A stretch of 64,000 bases of DNA from Anisus vortex (GCA_949126835.1 OX421499.1:6686026-6750025), one strand, 5' to 3'. Shown: positions 22,251 to 33,846, numbered from the stretch's first letter. Notes: generated from the sequence alone by a model not told the origin. Made by a program: numbers and translations.

Positions 22251-22888
22251 ATTGTAATATATTACGATAATTTAAAAAATTACTTTTAGCCAAGTATAAC
22301 AGGGTATCTAAAAATAGACTTAAAGCCCGGATTTTGTCAAGAATCGGGAATTCGATTCTCATAAGGCCCTTAAATCAATTTAGGTTTCGTTTGTAGGCTC
22401 CACATTTTTCACCAAACTTTTTCCACACAACAAAAACAGTTAGCGCAATGATGATTAATCTATAAATTTAAAAAAATTGTTTCGTTTAAAAAAACGTTTA
22501 AATTCATGTTAAATATTCTAACAGTCAATTCTGAATTATTTGGCAACGCCCAAATTCTAGATTTGTATTTATCAAAATGAAAAAAAAAATATGTCTAAAG
22601 TAATAAGAAAAGGGTAAGAAAACTTGTTGAAGCGTTTATCATATATAAAGCTAACGTATTTTTGATTTTCAAATATTTTTTTTTATATCAAATCAAAATG
22701 TTATGATTCATCTTTCATATGTATGGTAAATGGCCATGAATATAAATTTAATTGGTAAGATTTAATTCTAGCGAAACTGATCTAACAAATAATCGGACAC
22801 TATTTCGATCAAAGCCTAAGATTCATTTTTGTTTGAAAGTGATAATATTTAACAAATTACTTGAAAGTTATGTTTAATATTTTTACTC
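22251..22888. other. AT-rich unassigned DNA
   Basis: A/T runs and no assignable feature. Confidence 0.45.
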
Positions 22889-23132
22889 TCGTGGCCGAAG
22901 GTCCTGGGTTCGAATCCTGGTAAAGGCTAGGTTTTGTTCCCGGGTCTGGAGGATGTCACTGAGTCTACCCAGCTCTGGTGGGTAACTGACCTAAATTGGT
23001 GTAAAGTAAAGGCGTTGGACATTGTGCTAGCCACACAATGCCCCTACTTTGATTTGGCCACAGAAACTGGTAAACGCTTCTTCACCATTTCCCCATGGAT
23101 CAAGTTCGTCCGACAGGAAACATTATACATGA
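22889..23132 (+). mobile_element. SINE-1 copy
   Basis: Starts within the head at tggccgaaggtcctgggttc, with an intact B box (ggttcgaatcc). The body is complete to caagttcgtccgacaggaa. The A-box region is shortened. Confidence 0.85.
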
Positions 23133-23640
23133 TTCTATTAGCATTCGGATACTGAATACACATTTTAAAATCGTTTTTGTGTTCGCTAGTATAATGGGCA
23201 TTACGTTTACAAATAAATGAAAGAAGATTATGTAGCCACAGATTGTTTTCGCCCATTGTTGTTTTGCCTTTTTTTTTTCGTTTTCTTTTTCCTGGCCAAC
23301 ACACTTGAAGCAATGTACCAGGTTTTTGTTTTATTCGTTTTGTTCAATGGCGGTAAACTTGAACATGCCAGTTAGAATGCATTTTCGTTATCGCCATTGT
23401 CGATGGCTCTCCTGAAGAGGGTCCACAATTTCGCTAAGTGGATCAAGCATCGATTTTACGTCTCCAACATTTTCATCTTGTTTGAAAAAAGAAAACAGTT
23501 TGTATTTTTAAATAATGTTTTCTAAATATGATTTGTATTGTTTGTTCATATAACCGTGTTGTTATTCCAAGAGAAAATATTTTACAAAAAAAATTATAAT
23601 AATTCAATCAATTTCGTTTAAGTCCTCCGTTCGATATAAG
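23133..23640. other. Unassigned DNA
   Basis: Ordinary AT-rich sequence with a T10 near 23268. No feature supported. Confidence 0.45.
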
Positions 23641-23830
23641 GCCTCGACAATGTTTATCCACTCCTTCTGGTCTTGTGTCAATCTTTTACATCTCTTGCGA
23701 CTGCATTCCTGCTTCTTTCAGATCTTTATTCAGTGTTCTTTTCCAGGTGGTATTTGGTCGGTCTCTCTCTCTGTGGATTCCACTGTAGTGATGGCCGAGA
23801 TATGTTACCCGTTTCTCTTCTTAAATTTAT
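23641..23830 (-). pseudogene. Possible LINE C-terminal remnant
   Basis: Phrases such as cactccttctggtcttgtgt, aggtggtatttggtcggtct and gatggccgagatatgttacc resemble on the minus strand a decayed post-RT LINE tail. No clean frame survives, so this is a weak guess. Confidence 0.25.
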
Positions 23831-23917
23831 AATAACACAGTATATTTTTTCCAACGTGTATTTAAAAAAAGGAGGGGCGGTATTATTGTGGGGGTTTATG
23901 TCCCCAGTGGCGGTTGT

Positions 23918-24120
23918 TACTAAAAGTAATGTATCCCGTCGGACCGAATTGATCCATAGGTCTGGTGAAGCAGCGCTCACCAGTTTCTGTGGCCACGGCG
24001 TACTAGAGGAGTGTGTGGTCATTACAAAGCCCATGCACCTTTACTTTACTCCAACTTAAGTCAGGTACCCATCAAAGCTGGGGTAGACTCTCCACGTTGC
24101 GATAAATTTTCCAGCCTTTC
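23918..24120 (-). mobile_element. SINE-1 copy, 3' two-thirds
   Basis: From gtatcccgtcggaccgaatt to taaattttccagcct. The tRNA-like head is absent. Confidence 0.82.
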
Positions 24121-25162
24121 TCTGATACATCTTTTAACGTACATATGGTTTTGCGTTATTCCTCTTACTTCTCTTCCTTTGCGTCGACAAAACTAAAACA
24201 ATAATGTAATATATTAGATAAGATAACACAAAGTTGAATTAACAAAAACTAAGACAATTGACAAAGAGACTAAAACAAGTATAATAATAAAGGAAATTAT
24301 AATAAAAACAACAAGAAATACGCGGTAGCCATCTCAACTTTCAAAGGCATAAGCTATTCAGCAATAACATTCTCCATTGCCCTCATGTTTTCATACAATG
24401 TTCGAAACTAAACACACGGTATATAAAAAAACAATAATCAATTATTTGAAACGAACGTTACATTAACCAGTAACTTCACCGACTCCATGAATATTTTAGC
24501 TGTCAATGGCCAGCTTTTAAATTGTTTTGCCTGTGTGTGTGTGTGTGTGTGAGTTGCGCGCGTGTGTGAGTGTGTGGATGAGAGCGTTTTGAAAGCTGAC
24601 CTCTGGTGGAAATATTACTCTCCTTGTTTCCCTCCCCAATGTCCTCCATGTATCTCTCTCTCTCTCTCTCTCTTTCGGTCTTTTCTTCCCCTCCATTAGC
24701 GTCACGTGACGAAAACGTTGTTCCCTTTAGGGTTCGTGTGTTGTTGTTTCTCAGTCTTGGGGACAGGGGCGGGGGTGTGGGGAGCATTAAATATTTACCC
24801 TCCCTCGATGACCGTAGACTTTTGTCCATAGAAATAGTTTGAGAGGGTTAAGCCAGGGAATGGCGTACGAAGGGATGGATACGGGGAGGGAGCTATAAAA
24901 AGGGATAAGAGTAAATTGACAATAAAAATACAACACCACCAGAGTATGACCTTTGGACAGGCACAGGGTCTCGGTAAACACTATTTGAAATCTAAGTCTC
25001 AAGGGGCGGAAAATACACTGGAGGGTGACCCCATTCGCGCACCCGCTACAAGATGCTTTTAAAGTTGGTCTCAACACGTGAACATATTATGGCAGATGAG
25101 CCACGAGAGTGGTCTGTTGTAGGGATTAAGTTTAGGCCTACTGTTTTATCTAATTAAAAAAA
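24121..25162. other. Unassigned DNA with GT and TC microsatellites
   Basis: (GT)n at about 24533-24552 and (TC)n at about 24648-24672 lie 100 bp apart. The rest is unremarkable. Open frames crossing the arrays (RERERER, HTHTHT) are artefacts. Confidence 0.5.
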
Positions 25163-25463
25163 GTAAAGTACCCTTCGAACCAAACTAATCATAGCGCTGT
25201 TGAAGCAGCGTTCACCAGTTTCTGTGGCCACGGCATTCCAAGTTTTGGCACGCGTGCCTTAGGTTGCCGACCCCTGTACTAGGAGATATGTGGCCTGCAC
25301 AATGCCCAACCGCCTTTCCTTTACCCCAACTAATGTCAGGTACCCGTCAGAGCTGGGTAGACTCAGGGACAATGGGAACAAATTCATATCCTCCACAAAG
25401 ATACGAACCTAGGACCTTCAGATCGAGAGTCGAACGCGCTGCCGCTCGGCTACCGTGCCACAC
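25163..25463 (-). mobile_element. SINE-1 copy carrying a 41 bp hAT-1 scar
   Basis: Nearly complete, from gtaaagtacccttcgaacca to the head (cgaacgcgctgccgctcggc). After cacggca it contains 41 bp of the hAT-1 right end (25236-25276), then tactaggagat. The 52 bp 25236-25287 are identical to 20418-20469, so scar and insertion point match the SINE split at 16142-20458. Confidence 0.88.
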
Positions 25464-26820
25464 ATCTAATATCTCTGGGAAAAACTTTTTTTTTCTGGTG
25501 CTACGTCAATTACGTCATGGTTCCGGGATGTCCAGGCCTAATAGTCTGGAATTTGTGCTAAAGGGCGACACTGGAGGTATTATACGAGCGGATGCAACCA
25601 CGTTAATGATCTAGGGGGGGGGGGGGGGGGGGGGAATCCGCGTGTGTAGTACATGTGACTTGCGGAGACCGTACCCATTTAGTTGCTGCCCTCTCGGCGT
25701 GCCTCAGTATAGATAGTCTCGGACAGTATCTTGGTGAGCTACCCCCATTGATCCAGCGCTTAACATTGTTACGTCCTGGATGTAAGAGCCAGGAATCCTT
25801 GGTCCGATTGGCGTTGTGTTTTTTGGTTTTTGTTTCTTGAGACATTATAAATCGGTTCAACGCCACGAGACAGTCCTTGTACATCGGTTTACGTCCAGAC
25901 GCTTTATCCAGTCGAGTATCTTACCTCCCATTCGTAAACCTTGAGCCCTGACATACCTTTGTTTCGACAAGTAACGGCCTCTGATTAGTCGAGAAACCCA
26001 TTTCCTTTGACCTTTGTGAATAAAAAGGGAAAATTTCGGATCTATCTCTTTCTCTATCTTTTATTTCGTAATAGTCTAGCTTTGCGACACTCTTTTCTAT
26101 ATGCAAATTCCCAAACTATATACTGGTAACTTGGCCTGAGCGTAATTTTTACCCTCCCCCCGTCCCCATCTTCTCCCAACACACATATCAAAAGCTGTAA
26201 CTAATGAAGGTCCACACTTCCTCCCCCCCCCCCCCCCCCCCCCGAGCTTAAAGACTAATATGTCTTCCGGTCTTCAGCGTTCACTGGATTACATCGTTCT
26301 GGTGCCAAACGAAAAAGAAAAAAAAAATATTTTCCTGATAACTCAGATTGCAAAGACAATTCTGGAACGCCCCCCCCCCCCCCTCACTGATAATGGGCAC
26401 TTGCGTGAAGACATACACATACACTACAAGTGGTCAAACGGCTAAGGTCAATAGTATCGAGGGTACCATCACGGAAATGTTTGAATACTAGTATTTATTT
26501 ACTGTGAGTTGTAGACACACGATAGACAATGGACTATGATTATGTCGAAAAAAAGGAGTCGTTTTATTTGATGATAACAATAGTTTAGTCCTTGTCTAGT
26601 TTAAGTCTCATAACAAATGTTTTCTAGTTTTAAATAGTACCCTCGCTCATAGGAATAATATAATATCTTCCAGGATTATATTTAAAACAAAAATGGATAA
26701 GTCTGAGGTTCCAATGTCTAGGCCCAGCCAAACGCAATTCCATATAATAAACTAGTTCCATTTGTGTGCGGTTATTTTTTTTATCATAACATGATTTTAT
26801 GAATGTATCTAAGAAAAACA

Positions 26821-26854
<34 letters not shown>

Positions 26855-27039
26855 CAGAGAGAGAGAGAGAGAGAGAGAGAAGGGGAAACAGAAATAAAGA
26901 AAGATGTAAAAAGAAAGAATACTACAAAAAAAAAAAGATTTAAAATGCACGCTTTGCATCGCTACAGATATTTTTGTCAATCATTTAACAAAAGGATCTG
27001 GCGTTATTATTTAAAACGTGAAATGGGACAAGGTGGTCG
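25464..27039. other. Unassigned DNA with long G and C homopolymers and a (GA)n run
   Basis: About 21 G at 25614-25634, about 21 C at 26223-26243, about 13 C near 26370, and (GA)n at 26821-26880. No gene recognised; the 93- and 116-residue frames here have no visible domain. Confidence 0.5.
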
Positions 27040-27245
27040 AGCGGCATACACGGGGATGCGTGGCCAGCACAATGCTCAGTCGCCTTTACTTTACCCCCCC
27101 CCCCCCCCAAACTAATGTTAGATACCCATCAGAGCTGGTTAGACTCAGGGACACCCGCGAGTCCCTGGAACAAAATCATAGCCTTCACCGGGATTCAAAC
27201 CCATGACCTTCAGTACGCTTGCCGAACGCGCTTCCCCCTGAGCCT
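27040..27245 (-). mobile_element. SINE-1 copy with head, 3' end missing
   Basis: gggatgcgtggccagcacaa to gggattcaaacccatgacct and cgaacgcgcttcc. The unit carries an expanded C14 run where the family has CCCC. Confidence 0.82.
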
Positions 27246-28227
27246 AATAATAGCGTACATAAATCACACATTTCTAACATGGAAGTATGCCAAATTAAAT
27301 TTTTGAAAAATACGTAGAAAGACACAAAGATAACAAATAATTGTTCTTATATCGTAATCAAATTAATATTAAGTTGAATACAAATTAGTACTATTAAAGT
27401 GTCTTCGTATTATGGAAAGAGTTACCTGAACATCACAGGAAAATTAACAGCTTAGCATCGTTAAAACAAACAATAATATCAAAACCAAGGATAAGCGTTT
27501 GAATCAATAATCTTTTTAATACAGAAGGTACTGCTCAGTATCTGCTGTAATATATAAGACACTTATGTCTATAAAAAAAATGTAGGTTATATAAACAAAG
27601 ACTCGCGTATTGCATGAACTATTTAATCACGTGCTCGATCAATCGTCTGGTCCATATTGTGTGGTTAGAGATGATGGTTATCATTAGACCGACCTACATT
27701 ATTGAATCGTTTTAGCGTAACGGTGAGTACGTTATTAGTTCAGAAGTAGATGTATGCTCATGGTCTTCTTTCTGTCGTTAGTGGGTTATTTTTTTTTACT
27801 TGTCTGTTCTACATACAAGTAAATCGGTGAGTTGGAGAGGGGAGGTTATAGGGAGGTGTCGTTAGTGGGAGAGGGAAATATACGAAGCTCATCAAATGAA
27901 AAAAAAAAGGGCGTGGATGAACATAACAACTTTGTAATAGCATAGGGCAAATGTAATATAGGAAATTACTAATATTATGGTAACTACGTTATTAAAAACC
28001 TTTTTTTTTTCGTAACACGGTTTATTTTTATATTTTGGTTTCGTAAATATCTAAAAAAAAATATTATACCGTCCATAGTGGTAACGTATAAATACATATT
28101 AATTTACACACAATGTTCATAACTTGTTTTATCGAGGACTGTTCCTTAATTTAAAAAAAAGGTTCACATACCAGTATAACGAAATATCCCTTTGGGCCGT
28201 AATATAGTAGAGAATTACTTTCATTTT
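27246..28227. other. AT-rich unassigned DNA
   Basis: About 1 kb without repeat or coding signal. Confidence 0.45.
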
Positions 28228-28438
28228 GCGTTCGAATCCTGGTGAAGACTAGGATTGGAGGGTGTACCTGAGTCTACCCAGCTCTGATGGATACCTGACA
28301 TTAGTTGGGGTAAAGTAAAGGCGGCTGAGTATTGTGCTGGCCACACATCTCCTAGTATGCCGTGGAAACAGAAACTTGTGAACGCTGCTTCACCGGCCCT
28401 ATGATCAGTTTGGTCCGACGGGCTACTTTACTTACTTT
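28228..28438 (+). mobile_element. SINE-1 copy
   Basis: Begins at the B box (gcgttcgaatcctggtgaag) and ends ggtccgacgggctactttac. A short deletion after the B box removes the ttgttcccgggt segment. Confidence 0.85.
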
Positions 28439-28569
28439 TTGCGACTCCTTAATTAACTTTGTTTATGTCCGTGTTAATGGTTGCGGGTCAAGTCCGGACA
28501 TTCAGGTAACGCAGATTACAAAAGAATCACGGAGGGGTTTGGGTTTGAGAGATTTGCGCTGGAGTGGGT

Positions 28570-28740
28570 GAGATGTCGGCAATCGCTTGATAATACTGTG
28601 CCAAAATAGGATGTCAAATATTATAATTAATTTCTTGAAGAAGAGAGTTGAATTGCATTTTTTAAAGGGTCTTCCGCGTGCCATTAACGATCGCTCTGCG
28701 TGCCAAGTCTGGAACACGTCCCGTAGGTTGCCGACTCATG
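28570..28740. mobile_element. hAT-1 short MITE, decayed
   Basis: gagatgtcggcaatcgcttg at the left, ccgtaggttgccgactcatg at the right. Interior gcgtgccattaacgatcgct and tctgcgtgccaagtctgg are family phrases. TIR ends are mutated and no clear duplication is visible. Confidence 0.65.
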
Positions 28741-28805
28741 TTTTGTTTTTTTCTAGAGCATTGTCAAGAGGTGCGAGGTAAAGAAAGAAAAGAAAAAAAA
28801 ACATT

Positions 28806-28862
28806 TGACGAACTGCTGAACTGACGAACTGCTGAACTGACGAACTGCTGAACTGCTGAACT
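28806..28862. repeat. 16 bp minisatellite
   Basis: gaactgctgaactgac repeated about 3.5 times. Confidence 0.8.
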
Positions 28863-29283
28863 CGTATGATTGGTTTCAATGTTTATATTTTTTGTGTCTG
28901 TATGTCTGCGTGTGTGTGCAAGTTTGCACACGTGGATTGGCGCCATTGGGCAGCTATTTACTTCCGCTTGCCTCGCGAATAATTGCGTTTTTCGCACTCG
29001 CTATTAAAAAGGATGGCGCCTTGTGGCGAGGCGTTCGATTGGTACATAATTAATAAATGTTTGTCGTGGAGGGAAGGGGGGAGCATCGGAAGACGTAATG
29101 TTGTATATAAAACGGAGGGAGATGGAGGGGAGAGGCGAATATATACAGCTGTTGAGGGGTTGATAATGGAAGAAATTGAACTGGGGGCAAACACAATAGG
29201 ATATTTATATAAAAAGAAAAAGAACTTGCTGAGTTATAAGGTAAAAAAGAAAGTTGTGTAAAAAAAAAAGCTTGCAGAGCTAG
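28863..29283. other. Unassigned DNA, slightly higher GC
   Basis: Contains a 92-codon plus frame (28983-29261) overlapping a 78-codon minus frame. No motif, signal peptide or domain recognised and I do not call a gene. A G/A-rich patch lies at 29068-29130. Confidence 0.35.
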
Positions 29284-29516
29284 AAACTGGGCAACGGGTA
29301 AGAACTGGGCAACGGGTGAGAACTGGGCAACGGGTGAGAACTGGGCAACGGGTGAGAACTGGGCAACGGGTGAGAACTGGACAACGGGTGAGAACTGGAC
29401 AACGGGTGAGAACTTGGCAACGGGTAAGAACTGGGCAACGGGTGAGAACTGGGCAACGGGTGAGAACTGGGCAACGGGTAAGAACTGGGCAACGGGTGAG
29501 AACTGGGCAACGGGTG
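29284..29516. repeat. 18 bp minisatellite, about 13 units
   Basis: Unit gtgagaactgggcaacgg, with variants at a few positions (gtaag, tggac, cttgg). Because 18 is a multiple of three, the array is open on both strands (RTGQRV repeats on plus, LPSSHP repeats on minus), which does not imply coding. Confidence 0.95.
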
Positions 29517-31108
29517 ATATCTTTAGGAGAACTGTGGAAAAAGGTTTGGTTTGTCGGTTTTGATACGAGATATGAGAATGAAGCTTATCTAAGGTTCAGT
29601 GAATTGACTCCTTAGATAGTTATCTTTCGGTTGATTCAGATGAAGGTGAATATATAAACGAGCACGCAGAAAAAATTCAAGGACAAAAACATACATTATG
29701 TGGCTAGTTATGTTTTATTTAAAGACAGACAGTCAAGTTTAAACAATGTTTTGGCTGACTTGTTTCTCAAGTGATGTTTTATGATTAGGCCTACGAGATG
29801 GCTTATATGGCCAACACAGATCTTTGTCAGACCGATATCCCGAATATATTCTTTCAAAAAATTATTCCTTTGATAACATGGACAATGGTTTTTCGCCTTC
29901 GTTTATTTTAAAAAGTAAGTCTGTTCAGTAAGATCTTGTGTACCGAGGTGATGTCCTGTGTGTCTTATATGTTGGGGAAATGTCGCCTGTAAGATCATCT
30001 GTGTTCATGCAATTGCCCTGTAAAAATAATGACCGGCCGCAAACTTCGAAATTTTTCTTCCCATCCTACAAAGTGCATTCTTAATACGGTTGACATTTTC
30101 CGGACAACAAAATGGTCTCCATGGCAACTAAATCAGAGTTATTTCCCCCTACAACTGATATGTATATACGATTAATTTTCGCAGCTGGAACTTAGTTGTT
30201 GTTTTTTTGTGTACATCTAAAAGAATTTGACTTACATTCAAAGACAATTTATACATTCTAATTATTAAGTCTCGTTATTTTGTATCCGATTCTAGTTCTT
30301 ACACGAAGCATAAGTCAAGCAAACGCAGAAGAGCTGTCGCAGAATCGCGCTTTGACTTACGCATAAATTGCAGAGTATCACTGTTATGAATTCACTGAAA
30401 ACTTAGCGATTTTATCATCAGGCATAACAGCTAGCAGAGCATTATAGTAGCCGAGGCGCGAGAGTACAAACAAAGGCAGTGGCAAGTTTCTTTGCTGAGT
30501 CAGTTGACAGATAAGGTTGGATCTGACCAAGTCTTCAAAAATAAAATTAAAAAGTGTGATCCTAAACAAAGATTTGCAATTCACAAAAGTTTTCATGAAT
30601 AATCTCTACTTTGGTCTAGGTTTTTTTTATTTTCTTTTTATAGCTTTTATACTGTTAGTTTTCCTAATTTGGCTTTCGGTTTTCCAAAAAAATAAAATTC
30701 ATTGTGGAAAAAAAAAGGTGTCCACTTTTGTCTGTTAACCCACGAAGTGTGTTAAACCGAGGTTAAACAATGTGGTTGGACCGGGGGAATTCCCCGATGA
30801 ATGCCGGCAAGGGCCAGATGTTTTATTCACTGGAGGACTCGAGGGAACCATTTTTTATCTTCAATATATACACAGTTTTTTTTTTCGGGTTCGTGTTTTT
30901 TTTTTTTGTTGCTAGCCAATCAATAAACAGCCTTTGCTCGGATTACGGTTAAAGTAATGGTTAATGTTTTATTATGAAGATGGAAGTTTCAAAGTTCTCT
31001 CTGTATTGGCAACACCGGTCCGTGGTGGGTTTTGGCTTGTTGCTGAAGTTGATAACGTTTCTTGAATGTGTGGGTGTGTGTGTGTGTGTGTGGGGGGGGG
31101 TAGCAAGT
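29517..31108. other. Unassigned DNA
   Basis: About 1.6 kb of AT-rich sequence with T-runs near 30625 and 30875-30910 and a G/T-rich patch at 31065-31100. No repeat family or gene identified. Confidence 0.45.
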
Positions 31109-31252
31109 AAAAGTAAAGTACCCTTCGGACCAAACTGATCATTGGGCTGGTGAAGCCGCGCTTACAAGTTTCTGTGGCCATGGCATACTAGGGGTTGTGT
31201 GACCAGCACAATGCCTTTACTTTACCCCATCAGATCTGGGTAGAGTCAGGAA
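31109..31252 (-). mobile_element. SINE-1 copy, internally deleted
   Basis: aaagtacccttcggaccaaa to catcagatctgggtagagtc. The segment between the CTTTACTTTACCCC and CATCAGA boxes is missing and the head is absent. Confidence 0.8.
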
Positions 31253-31861
31253 CGTTTGCTTGAAACAGCTCTTGTTTCCTGGATATTGTCTTTGTGTCTA
31301 CTCAGTCGTGAAAATAGCTTTTGAAAGTAAACATATAGTTGTTGAATGTACTATTTGTAAGTCATTGTTTTTGAATCTTCTAATTGCCATTTTCATTAGC
31401 CATATGAACCGGTATAGTTTTAAAACAAGGGAAGGTTTAATTTGTCTTCTTGTATCTCATATACTAAATTTTGCTGGGCGTTGTGTGGCGTCACAATCCC
31501 ATGATATGTAGTTGCCACTGAAAGAGCTTTTACCATGTTATATTTAGACTGTAGTGTTAAAAAAAGCAGTTATTTCTCTTCCAAAGTGCAGCCCCCTCCT
31601 ATTATCACCATCTCTCCGGTCTCTCTTTCAATCGCTCTTTCTCTCTCTAATCATCTAAATGACCTGATTAAAAATTAATTTTGAAAGCTGATACAATATT
31701 TTTTACGGCCATTATGTCAAGTGTTCATTAAAACTAGTGGACCAATATAAATATATGAGCTACTCACGTTACGCTCACGTGCACATTGAAGATGTCATAG
31801 ACATGGTTGATTAGAGTTAGGCTTGTCCCATTCGACGCGGCCTATGTACACTGAATCGTTT
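31253..31861. other. Unassigned DNA
   Basis: Includes an 83-codon plus frame (31260-31511) with no recognisable domain and a short CT-rich patch near 31610-31650. Confidence 0.4.
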
Positions 31862-31992
31862 GGGCCAGCACAATACCCAGACCTTTTAACTTTCAAACAA
31901 CAATTAAGTATGGTTGTCATCAAATCTAAAATAGTCCCAGGAGCGAATTGGTTTTACTGAAAATTGCGAGACATGAACCCAAGACGATTGGT
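31862..31992 (-). mobile_element. Strongly decayed SINE-1 copy
   Basis: gggccagcacaatacccaga, aacaacaattaagtatggtt and gacatgaacccaagacgatt align to the SINE body and head in order. Confidence 0.5.
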
Positions 31993-31993
31993 A

Positions 31994-32133
31994 AAAGTAA
32001 GTAAAGTATCATGTCGGACCTGATTGATCCCTAGGACCGATGAAGCAGCGTTCACCATTTTCTGTGGACACGGCATACTAGAGGGATCGTGATGCGGGGC
32101 CGACTTTACTTTATCCCTAACTAAAATCTGGTA
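31994..32133 (-). mobile_element. SINE-1 copy, 3' part, interrupted by LINE-D
   Basis: gtaaagtatcatgtcggacc to tccctaactaaaatctggta. The SINE resumes at 32369 after a LINE 3' end. Confidence 0.75.
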
Positions 32134-32368
32134 TTATTTCAATATTTACCTTAGATAACATTTAACATGCTTTAGAAACTTACTGTCTTATTTATGGGTT
32201 GGGTCGGTTAATACTACATTTATTTGTTTTGTCTTTTTTAATCATCAATTTATCTCTGTCACCTGGACTATGGTAATATCCGTATTCTTAGTTGTATGTT
32301 AAACGCGCTCTGAGCTTACATTATGTTTGTTGGCAGCGCTATACAAATATGATTATTATTATTATTAT
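32134..32368 (+). repeat. LINE-D 3' end with (ATT)n tail
   Basis: The last 90 bp (cttagttgtatgttaaacgc, gcgctctgagcttac, ttggcagcgctatacaaata, then ATT repeats) match 36390-36478. A terminal trinucleotide tail is typical of CR1/RTE-like 3' ends. Inserted inside SINE-1. No coding part. Confidence 0.6.
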
Positions 32369-32440
32369 TATTATCAGCGCTGTGTAGACCGCAGGGTCGC
32401 ACTCCAGACCTGAGAACAAATCCTAGCAAGTAACGAAGAC
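32369..32440 (-). mobile_element. SINE-1 copy, continuation after LINE-D
   Basis: cagcgctgtgtagaccgcag, ctccagacctgagaacaaat and cctagcaag continue the copy of 31994 towards the head, which is lost. Confidence 0.65.
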
Positions 32441-32644
32441 TTGTTGGTGTATTACAAAGCCCTGAGTAAGGATTTCCGCACAACACAAAAATGACCCATT
32501 CAGAAAGTTAGTTATTATTAGAAAAAATAACAGTGACCCAACCATTCAAAGGTATAAAAACTTATATTTTTAATTAGTCGAGGCGAAAAAAATTGTATTC
32601 AGACTACAGGGGCTATAATTCTTATGGCGCCAGCCCCCCCCCCC

Positions 32645-32790
32645 CCCCTGCCCTTTCCGGTGTGGAGAGTATACCAAGCTCTGATGGGAGTTCGATAATT
32701 TTGGGAGATAGTAAAATCGACTTGGCACTGCGCTGGCCACACAATCCCATAGTCAGCCTTAGTAACAAAAACTCCTTAGTGTTTATCCGT
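32645..32790 (+). mobile_element. Decayed SINE-1 copy
   Basis: taccaagctctgatgggagt, tggcactgcgctggccacac and aatcccatagtcagcctta are in family order. A poly(C) run precedes it at 32634-32648. Confidence 0.6.
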
Positions 32791-32819
32791 TAATAAAGGG
32801 ATACGTTATGTACCTAAGC

Positions 32820-33014
32820 CAAGGGATGTGCAACAGTTTTCGTCCTCGAGGCCTTAATACGGATTTGATACAAGAAGATTGGACGCACTTTCTGAATATG
32901 TATTCCCATTAATAATACTACCAACACCCGTTTAAAAAAAGTTATTTTGAGGGCCACACTTAAATATTTGTGGGACCGTATAGTGGCCCGCGGGCCGCGT
33001 ATTGCATACCCATG
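32820..33014. mobile_element. hAT-7 MITE, 195 bp
   Basis: Left end caagggatgtgcaacagttt, right end gcgtattgcatacccatg, an imperfect inverted pair. The right subterminal ggcccgcgggcc palindrome is typical of one hAT MITE group. Flanks ACCTAAGC and ACCTAATT match at 6 of 8. No coding capacity. Confidence 0.7.
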
Positions 33015-33390
33015 ACCTAATTCATATTGTTTACAAAAAAAATTATTTTGTTTGTTCTTATTAAGACCACTGGCGCAGATAGGAGATTAATACACAAAAT
33101 GTGTCAATCAATAGTTGCGGTGGGAGGGTGGGGGGGGGGGGGGTGGAGGAGTTGCACAGGTAACCAAACGCATAACATAATGACTTGTGGACTGAGGATT
33201 TAAAGGAGTCCGTCGGTCAAAAGATATACACACGCAAACGCTTGCAAACTAAGTCCAACGATTATGTCAGAAAGAGACTGGCCAACGGTAAAGATTGCAT
33301 GGGACTGGTGTTCTTTTCTTAGATGCTTGGGAATAATTGAAATATAAAGACTTCCCATAAGTTTGTATGTGATTATGTAAATACATTATG
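33015..33390. other. Unassigned DNA with a G-run
   Basis: G tract near 33121-33143 interrupted by T. Nothing else recognised. Confidence 0.4.
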
Positions 33391-33655
33391 AGGCATAGTG
33401 GCCGTGCGGCAGCGCGTTCGACTGACGATCCGAAGGTTCTGGATTCAAATCCTGGTGCAGGGTAGGATTGTTTTCCCGCGACTTGAGGGTACCCCAGGAC
33501 TGATGGGTACTTGACATTAGTTGGGGTAAAGTAAAGGCGGCTGGGCATTGTGCTGGCCACACATCCCCTGGTATACCGTGGCCACAGAAACACTGGTGAA
33601 CGCTGCTTCATCAGCCCTATGATTAGTTTGGTCCGAAGTCTACTTTATTTTTACT
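33391..33655 (+). mobile_element. SINE-1, near full-length reference copy (tRNA-derived)
   Basis: Head: ggcatagtggccgtgcggca, cgcgttcgactgacgatccg, then tctggattcaaatcctggtg. These positions correspond to a Pol III A box (TRGYNNARNNG; best seen as TGGCCGAACGG at 39362) and a B box (GGTTCGANTCC; intact at 22889 and 41039). Body: acttgacattagttggggta, aggcggctgggcattgtgct and ggccacacatcc. The 3' part ends near ttggtccgaagtctacttta. About 265 bp, dispersed in both orientations, mostly 5'-truncated, as expected for a LINE-mobilised SINE. The 114-codon minus frame here is SINE translation. Confidence 0.92.
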
Positions 33656-33846
33656 TGTGTACACACATTTGCTTGCAAACATGTCCAAGAGTTTGCCTGT
33701 AAGTATCTCCAGTGGTCCGTCTATAGATATATCTTGAGTGTCCATAAGTCCATGGATGCGTCAGTAATTGGGTGTTAATAATTTTTATAATTGTGTCCAT
33801 GGGCTTGCCCTGTAGTAGTGCCCATTAGAGTTTATACTGTCCTTAT

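Noticed and set aside
28983..29261. 92-residue plus frame as a gene
   Set aside because: No domain or signal, ends in a lysine-rich AT tract, and an overlapping minus frame is equally long.
33391..33611. tRNA gene on the strength of A and B boxes
   Set aside because: The tRNA-like head is dispersed, cannot form a full cloverleaf as read, and is fused to a SINE body found about 27 times.
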